In this document: one piece after another, positions 59,016-64,000 of the stretch
How positions within the stretch are numbered: position 1 is the first letter of the stretch
Layout: each line of letters opens with the position of its first letter
Assembly (NCBI GenBank): GCA_016720705.1
Contig: JADKKB010000007.1
Coordinates: forward strand, 1,054,001 to 1,118,000
DNA from: Chloracidobacterium sp.
Lineage (GTDB): Bacteria > Acidobacteriota > Blastocatellia > Pyrinomonadales > Pyrinomonadaceae
Direction of reading: 5' to 3'
Length of the DNA: 64,000 nt
Position numbers and translations under genes: made by a program
Notes under the pieces: model-generated
Seen by the model: only the letters and a program-made list of their open reading frames with translations
Told to the model about the DNA's origin: nothing
Database searches by the model: none

Positions 59016-61463
59016 CTATTGAGGCAGATAAGCATTCTCGACCGGCCGGTCGCCGTTCAAACCGAACTGAACTGCGGTAAAGCCGGCTTGGCTCTGCATC
59101 AGATACCAAACTCCGTTTGACGGGCGGAAAACGGCTGCATCTGATTTGCCATCGCCGTCAAAATCTCCGGGAGCCGCAACATCTCCTGTCGTGCCGAACG
59201 GAAATGCGTAATATGTCAGATCATCGCTCCGGAGCACGAACCACTCCCCGGTAGATGGCCGCCAAAATGCCACATCGGCCTTTCCGTCACCGGTAAAATC
59301 TACCGGAACAGCTTGATCGGTGGACACGCCGAACTGCGTGGCAAAGACGCCGCCGCTGCTCTTTTGCACCCACCATTCCGTCCCTGTCGCACCCGCGGGC
59401 CGGAAAACGGCGATGTCCGTCTTGCCGTCACCGTCATAGTCAGCAGGTGCGGGTTTATCGCCCGCCTGGCCAAATTGAACGTATGTGTAAGTTCCCTGAC
59501 TGTCGCTGTTGGCTATATACCACGTGCTGTTCGACGGGCGAAATACGGCCAGATCGGTCTTACCGTCATTGTTGTAGTCGGCCGCCACAGGTATGTCGCC
59601 CGGGCTGCCAAATGCTCTTGAGGTGTAGATGCCGGCCTTGGTAAGTAAGTGCCAGACGCCGTCGGTCGGGCGAAACACCGCCGTATCGGTCTTGCCGTCG
59701 CCGTCAAAATCTCCGGGTACCGGAATATCACCCGGCGAACCGAACGCTACACCGCCGGGAGAGCCATTTGAACTATTGAGGTAATACCAAAGCCCTGCAT
59801 CCGGGCGAAAGATACTTACGTCTGACTTACCGTCACCGTCGAAATCGGCGTTTTTGTTCTTGGCGATCGTCAGTCCAGCCACCGGGCCATCGGCGATGTC
59901 GCCATCGATATTAAAGGTCACGCCGCCCCAGGTCTCGTTGTGAGGGTTTTGCCATTGCTTGATCCGCTGATGGTTATTCCATACATTCGTCGGCACAGGC
60001 GGGGTCGGCGAATTATACGTCCACACATTCATCACAAGGTCCCACCTTGCAAACCAAACGGCCTCCATTCGGCTAGGTTCGGGTATCGAGATCCAGTCAT
60101 TTACCGCATTGGTCGGTGACCCGTAAACGCCCGATTTATAGTTGAGCTCCTTGATACGATCGGTCCAACCTTTTAGGAAAGCGGCCGTGGCTACACGACA
60201 ACCCGGCGAACTGCCGGTTTCGGTGTAGCTCTCCATATCGTAGTAGAGTACCGAACCGGCGGTCAGACCCAGATTGACGGCGGCAGCGACGGCAATGTCG
60301 GCTTCGCCCCGGCCCTGCTGTTCGGCGATCGCGGTGTCGTAGCTGAATTTCGCTGTCGTCGCCGATGCTGTGCAGGGCGACTGGTAGCCGACGACCGTCG
60401 GGATCAGTCCCCAACCCATCGCGGTAACCTGATCGACCCAGGCGGCCGAGAGATTTGGCTGGGCTGCGCACGCTCGATTACGGCCGCTCATATAGATATT
60501 CATATCGAAGTAGGGCGAAGTGTTCCACCAGATCTGCATTTGGGAAACACTAGGCGAATCGCACTTATCAAACCCACGATTGAGGCTGATCCGAGTGTTG
60601 CCGCCCGGCGACAGTGCGAATGCAGGCGTTTGTTCCACGGCACGCTGTGCCTTTGCACGTTCACCTGCGGCCAACTCGCTTATCGGATCCGGCGTTATAT
60701 CTGTACCGTCCGCGGTTCTTACGCGGGTTTCCTGTACACATCCTGCCTTTTGGCCGAAACAAAAACCGCTTTGCGTGAGCAGCCAGGGCGAATTTTCGCC
60801 CGCTGCCATCACCACTGTCTCATCAGCCGAAATGCCAGCGGACTTTCCTAAGCGTTCGAACCTCGCCGCCTGCCCATCAGCACCGCTGGAGTTTAGGTCA
60901 GAGCTCGACGCAACAAACGTCCACGGGCCGCCGTTATCTGATGAAATATAAGTCGATCCACTGATAAAATTGGAGCTGCTCGTGAGCCTGACCCGAAGGC
61001 TGATGATCTCGCCGGCCATTGTTAATTCAACCTTTGAATAATCTGCCTCGACGAGATCCGCATCTCTCATTTCGATTGGCAAATAAGACCAAGTATCAGC
61101 GTCCCGCGGTGAACTAGCGAGCCTGAAACCGCCAACCATTCGATTGGCGATCACCACGTGGATCGCTCCATCAGCGGCCATTACGGCACCGGCGATACCG
61201 TCGCTTAATCCGAGGTTCAGGTTGATCCTTCGCCACGCCTTGCCGTCGTTTTCACCAACAAAGAGTTCCCTTTCGGTAAAGATCAGTCCAACGCCGCCCG
61301 AGCGCACAATTCCTTTGATCACTGCCGACGTCCCGGCGTCCTCGCTATTCACCGCGACCCGACGAGCACTCGGTTCAACGAGGATGGACGGTGACGCCGC
61401 AAAGGTATAAGCCGCGAACAGCACAAATGTAATAGTTAGGATCGACACGTTATTAAATTTCAT
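59016..61463 (-). CDS. Exported DUF1906-like glycosidase domain plus six FG-GAP/VCBS repeats
   Basis: An 815-residue exported protein. The frame runs to 61568, but the ATG at 61463 gives a clean signal peptide (about 1-22). A first part of about 280 residues resembles a propeller or sialidase-like sensor region. The middle, from about 290, resembles the Rv2525c/DUF1906 glycoside hydrolase-like domain (SVLYYDMESYTETG, with the acidic pair in YDMESYTE; SGVYGSPTNAV; FARWDL). The last 250 residues carry six FG-GAP blocks of the DFDGDGKSD type, calcium-binding blades of a beta-propeller. Probably a cell-surface or wall-acting enzyme. Confidence 0.88.
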   Translation of the reverse strand: MKFNNVSILTITFVLFAAYTFAASPSILVEPSARRVAVNSEDAGTSAVIKGIVRSGGVGLIFTERELFVGENDGKAWRRINLNLGLSDGIAGAVMAADGAIHVVIANRMVGGFRLASSPRDADTWSYLPIEMRDADLVEADYSKVELTMAGEIISLRVRLTSSSNFISGSTYISSDNGGPWTFVASSSDLNSSGADGQAARFERLGKSAGISADETVVMAAGENSPWLLTQSGFCFGQKAGCVQETRVRTADGTDITPDPISELAAGERAKAQRAVEQTPAFALSPGGNTRISLNRGFDKCDSPSVSQMQIWWNTSPYFDMNIYMSGRNRACAAQPNLSAAWVDQVTAMGWGLIPTVVGYQSPCTASATTAKFSYDTAIAEQQGRGEADIAVAAAVNLGLTAGSVLYYDMESYTETGSSPGCRVATAAFLKGWTDRIKELNYKSGVYGSPTNAVNDWISIPEPSRMEAVWFARWDLVMNVWTYNSPTPPVPTNVWNNHQRIKQWQNPHNETWGGVTFNIDGDIADGPVAGLTIAKNKNADFDGDGKSDVSIFRPDAGLWYYLNSSNGSPGGVAFGSPGDIPVPGDFDGDGKTDTAVFRPTDGVWHLLTKAGIYTSRAFGSPGDIPVAADYNNDGKTDLAVFRPSNSTWYIANSDSQGTYTYVQFGQAGDKPAPADYDGDGKTDIAVFRPAGATGTEWWVQKSSGGVFATQFGVSTDQAVPVDFTGDGKADVAFWRPSTGEWFVLRSDDLTYYAFPFGTTGDVAAPGDFDGDGKSDAAVFRPSNGVWYLMQSQAGFTAVQFGLNGDRPVENAYLPQ

Positions 61464-61645
61464 AATAGCCTCGGACCTATGAGCAATCGTTATGGATTTC
61501 GCGTAAAGTATAATCGAAAATGCGGTCGGGCAACAAGACCATTTTTGCAAGTTCTCCGCCACGCTCACATTGGCTGTGTGGGTTGAGAGTTAACGGTAAG
61601 TGGCTATAATATCTGTGACAGCGAACAAAGCCGGAGGTCAACTAT

Positions 61646-62218
61646 ATGTTTTGCATCAAATGCGGTACTGAAAACTCGGACGCGGCACAGTTCTGCCGAA
61701 AATGCGGCGAAAAATTCGAAGGTGAAACCGAAACGCAGGTTGCCGTACGGCCGAGTGAAATTACGGACAATAACGAGGGATCTGTCATATTTTCGATCGG
61801 CCCAACGCTCAAGTTCGTTAAGATCGGCTATGTCCTAGCAGCGGTCGGGGCATTGTTGTTGGTTGCCGTATTGAGCGTGTTTGGAGTCACGGTGCTGATC
61901 GCGATACCTGTCGGACTGATGATGTTTCTGATCCCGGCCTTTTACCACTTAAAGACAAAGCTCGTACGATACTCGCTGCTAGACACGCAGATAGAGGTGG
62001 ACGAGGGCCTCATCTCGCGAACGACCCGCAATATCCCGCTGAGGCGGATCCAGGACGTCACGGTAACGACGACGGCAATGCAGCGACTGCTCGGCTTTGG
62101 AGATCTAATGATCGATAATGCGAGTGAGGACGGCGGTAAGGTGTCTCTCAAGAATATTGATTCACCCAAAGAATATGCGGACATTCTACTCAAGCATATT
62201 CGCCGCCTGGACAGTTAG
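61646..62218 (+). CDS. Zinc-ribbon and bacterial PH domain membrane protein
   Basis: A 190-residue protein with an N-terminal zinc ribbon (CIKCGTENSDAAQFCRKCG), two membrane helices (about 63-105) and a bPH_2 domain. The latter is seen in YSLLDTQIEVDEGLISRTTRNIPLRRIQDVTVT, key RNIPLRRIQDV and the following GFGDLMIDNAS. Such YdbS/YdbT-like proteins are membrane proteins of unknown function. A GGAGG ribosome site precedes the ATG. It lies just upstream of rfbB and diverges from the gene at 59016. Confidence 0.85.
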   Translation: MFCIKCGTENSDAAQFCRKCGEKFEGETETQVAVRPSEITDNNEGSVIFSIGPTLKFVKIGYVLAAVGALLLVAVLSVFGVTVLIAIPVGLMMFLIPAFYHLKTKLVRYSLLDTQIEVDEGLISRTTRNIPLRRIQDVTVTTTAMQRLLGFGDLMIDNASEDGGKVSLKNIDSPKEYADILLKHIRRLDS

Positions 62219-62248
62219 ACCGGACCATAAACGCTGACGAGATTTTTT

Positions 62249-63262
62249 ATGAAGACCTTTTTTATTACGGGCGGCGCCGGATTTATCGGTTCAGCCTTTA
62301 TTCGGCTCCTGATCGAGAGTTCCGACGATGTACGGATCGTTAACTACGACGCCCTCACCTACGCCGGCAACCTTGAGAATCTGGCCGGGATCGACGACGA
62401 TCGGCACGTCTTTGTCCAAGGCGACATCTGCGACCGCGAGAATGTACTTGCGGCCTTGCCGGCGAATACGGATGCGATATTTAATTTTGCGGCTGAGTCA
62501 CACGTCGACCGGAGCATTACGTCGGCAGATGAGTTTTTGCGAACGAACATCATCGGCACGCAGGTTTTGCTCGATGCGGCACGCGCCAAGGATGTACGAA
62601 GGTTTGTACAGATCTCGACCGACGAGGTGATGGGGAGTTTGCCGGACGAAAGTGACGATTATTTTACCGAAGGATCGCCGCTCCAGCCCAACTCGCCGTA
62701 CGCCGCGTCAAAAGCGTCCGCTGAATTTGTAGTGCGGGCAGCTATCGAAACCTTTGGCGTTGATGCCGTTATAACACGTTGCGGCAATAACTACGGGCCG
62801 CGTCAGTTTCCGGAAAAGCTGATCCCGCTGATGATCGCAAATGCGATGAACGACGAACCCTTGCCCGTTTATGGTGACGGAAAGAACGTGCGCGACTGGA
62901 TCCACGTCGACGATCATTGTCGGGCGATACTTTTGGCATTTGAAAAGGGGCGAAGCGGCGAGGCGTATAATATCGGCGCCCGGAATGAACGCTATAACAT
63001 CGATGTCGTTAACGCGATCCTCGGTGCGCTTGGCAAACCGTCAGATCTGATCAGGTACGTAACCGACCGACTCGGACACGACCGCCGTTATGCCATCGAC
63101 CCGACAAAAGCCGAAACCGAACTCGGTTGGAAGCCCTTGACCTCGTGGAAAACCGGGCTAACGGACACGATCGATTGGTATCAAAACAATCAGCAATGGG
63201 TCGATCACGTCCGGAGCGGCGAATACCGCGAATACTATCAACGGACGTACGGAGCTGTCTAG
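62249..63262 (+). CDS. rfbB: dTDP-glucose 4,6-dehydratase RfbB
   Basis: The second enzyme of dTDP-L-rhamnose synthesis: dTDP-glucose to dTDP-4-keto-6-deoxyglucose. The 337-residue SDR protein has GGAGFIGSAF (NAD loop), the catalytic TDEVMGSL, where most members have TDEVYGSL, and YAASKASAE with the catalytic Tyr and Lys. CGNNYGPRQFPEKLIPLMI and YGDGKNVRDWIHVDDHC complete the family pattern. The Met in place of Tyr in the TDEV motif is a small oddity. rfbD follows 36 bases later. Confidence 0.95.
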   Translation: MKTFFITGGAGFIGSAFIRLLIESSDDVRIVNYDALTYAGNLENLAGIDDDRHVFVQGDICDRENVLAALPANTDAIFNFAAESHVDRSITSADEFLRTNIIGTQVLLDAARAKDVRRFVQISTDEVMGSLPDESDDYFTEGSPLQPNSPYAASKASAEFVVRAAIETFGVDAVITRCGNNYGPRQFPEKLIPLMIANAMNDEPLPVYGDGKNVRDWIHVDDHCRAILLAFEKGRSGEAYNIGARNERYNIDVVNAILGALGKPSDLIRYVTDRLGHDRRYAIDPTKAETELGWKPLTSWKTGLTDTIDWYQNNQQWVDHVRSGEYREYYQRTYGAV

Positions 63263-63298
63263 CACCACGTTGGCCGGCGGTTGGATTTATTAATAGAT

Positions 63299-64000
63299 AT
63301 GAGAATTCTGGTAACCGGTGCAAACGGGATGGTCGCCCGAGCGACCGATAAATATTGCCGTCAGATCGGCGATACGGTGACCGCACTTGGCCGCGACCGT
63401 CTCGATATCTCAGATCGGGATCAGGTCTTGGAGGTCGTATCGAGCGGCAGCTTTGATGCGATATTAAACTGCGCAGCGTATACAGACGTCGACGGAGCCG
63501 AAACAAATCGTGACAAATGTTATGGAGCAAATGCCGTCGGTGTTGAGAATCTCGCCCTTGCTGCTAAGGAGAGCGGCGCGGTTTTTGTCACAATTTCGAC
63601 GGATTTCGTTTTTGACGGAACAAATTCCGGATTTTACACACAACGGGATACGCCAAATCCGCAGTCGGTATACGGACGCTCAAAACTGGATGGCGAAGAT
63701 CGAGCGCGGACTGTTAATGCGGCCACGATCATCGTCAGATCGGGCTGGATATACGGTTCGGGCGGAACAAATTTTTTGAGTGTGATGCATCGACTGCTCG
63801 CGGATCGAAAGCCGATCAAGGCGATCGGAGATTCATTTGGCACGCCGACATTTGCGGACGATCTCGCCCGACGGCTTCGCGAACTGGCCGAACTAAACTT
63901 GCCCGGCGTATTTCACGTTGCCAACAGCGGTCCCGGAATGAGCTATCTTGAGTTTGCAGAAGCAGTAGTAAAGATCGGCGGATACGAGCCGTCGTTAGTG
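63299..64000 (+). CDS. rfbD: dTDP-4-dehydrorhamnose reductase RfbD, 5' part
   Basis: The frame opens at the ATG at 63299 and stays open to the right edge (234 codons visible; the full protein is about 290). The NADP loop is LVTGANGMVAR, an active-site threonine lies in TISTDFVFDGT, and the catalytic Tyr and Lys are in YGRSKLDGE. ILNCAAYTDVDGAE and IVRSGWIYG are diagnostic of RmlD. It reduces dTDP-4-keto-rhamnose to dTDP-L-rhamnose. It follows rfbB by 36 bases and is certainly cotranscribed. The 3' end is outside the window. Confidence 0.93.
   Translation, partial: MRILVTGANGMVARATDKYCRQIGDTVTALGRDRLDISDRDQVLEVVSSGSFDAILNCAAYTDVDGAETNRDKCYGANAVGVENLALAAKESGAVFVTISTDFVFDGTNSGFYTQRDTPNPQSVYGRSKLDGEDRARTVNAATIIVRSGWIYGSGGTNFLSVMHRLLADRKPIKAIGDSFGTPTFADDLARRLRELAELNLPGVFHVANSGPGMSYLEFAEAVVKIGGYEPSLV

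Overview
The window looks like chromosome from a member of the Acidobacteriota, most likely the Blastocatellia/Pyrinomonadales side. The clearest lineage marker is a secreted von Willebrand A protein of the acidobacterial VWFA-related family (11148-12107), with a truncated paralogue behind it. Supporting signs are a FecR/DUF6600 envelope protein, VCBS/FG-GAP proteins, tandem POT transporters and roughly 50-55 % G+C. This placement is inference from gene content; no 16S gene is present.

Layout: (1) 1-7740, the rod-shape/peptidoglycan operon mreB(partial)-mreC-mreD-mrdA-rodA-class A PBP, closed by a strong terminator. (2) 7792-9890, an esterase and lipB on the minus strand, diverging from a small secreted protein. 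(3) 9891-14750, an accessory region: about 1 kb of non-coding DNA with repeats, a VWA gene and its decayed copy, a cysteine-rich secreted protein next to a membrane thioredoxin, an AraC regulator behind a ten-C tract, and a second thioredoxin-like protein. (4) 14951-29952, an Fe-S assembly (SUF) region: an Rrf2 regulator, then sufB, sufC, sufD, sufS and sufU on one strand. The suf genes are separated by unrelated genes (ridA, an EamA half-transporter, phzF, a hydrolase, a methyltransferase, a membrane glycosyltransferase-like protein, fhs), and several junctions carry palindromic repeats. A truncated globin ends the run. (5) 29888-37859, glpD, small membrane proteins, a GrdB-like protein, two glycosyltransferases, a polyprenyl-phosphate sugar transferase and prmC. 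(6) 38054-48339, small membrane proteins, a second Fe-S carrier (Nfu), large envelope or signalling proteins of unclear role and an M16 peptidase pair. (7) 48380-52962, a ParDE-type toxin-antitoxin module bracketed by a rearranged duplication, then two POT peptide transporters. (8) 53043-57641, a CAU tRNA, a Met/Cys-rich metal-binding protein, DsbA/DsbB-like proteins, and a pair of secreted proteins behind a candidate sigma-54 promoter. (9) 57675-64000, ychF, a large DUF1906-like/FG-GAP protein, a zinc-ribbon PH protein, and rfbB followed by rfbD, which runs off the edge.

The genes are mostly core metabolism and envelope biogenesis. The least explained parts are the alternating TGTTTCAAATT sites at 9946-10105, the cysteine-rich/thioredoxin/VWA cluster, the chimeric scar beside the toxin-antitoxin module, and the sigma-54 promoter with an upstream dyad in front of two unrecognised exported proteins. 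I found no CRISPR array, no insertion sequence with a transposase, no phage genes and no rRNA.
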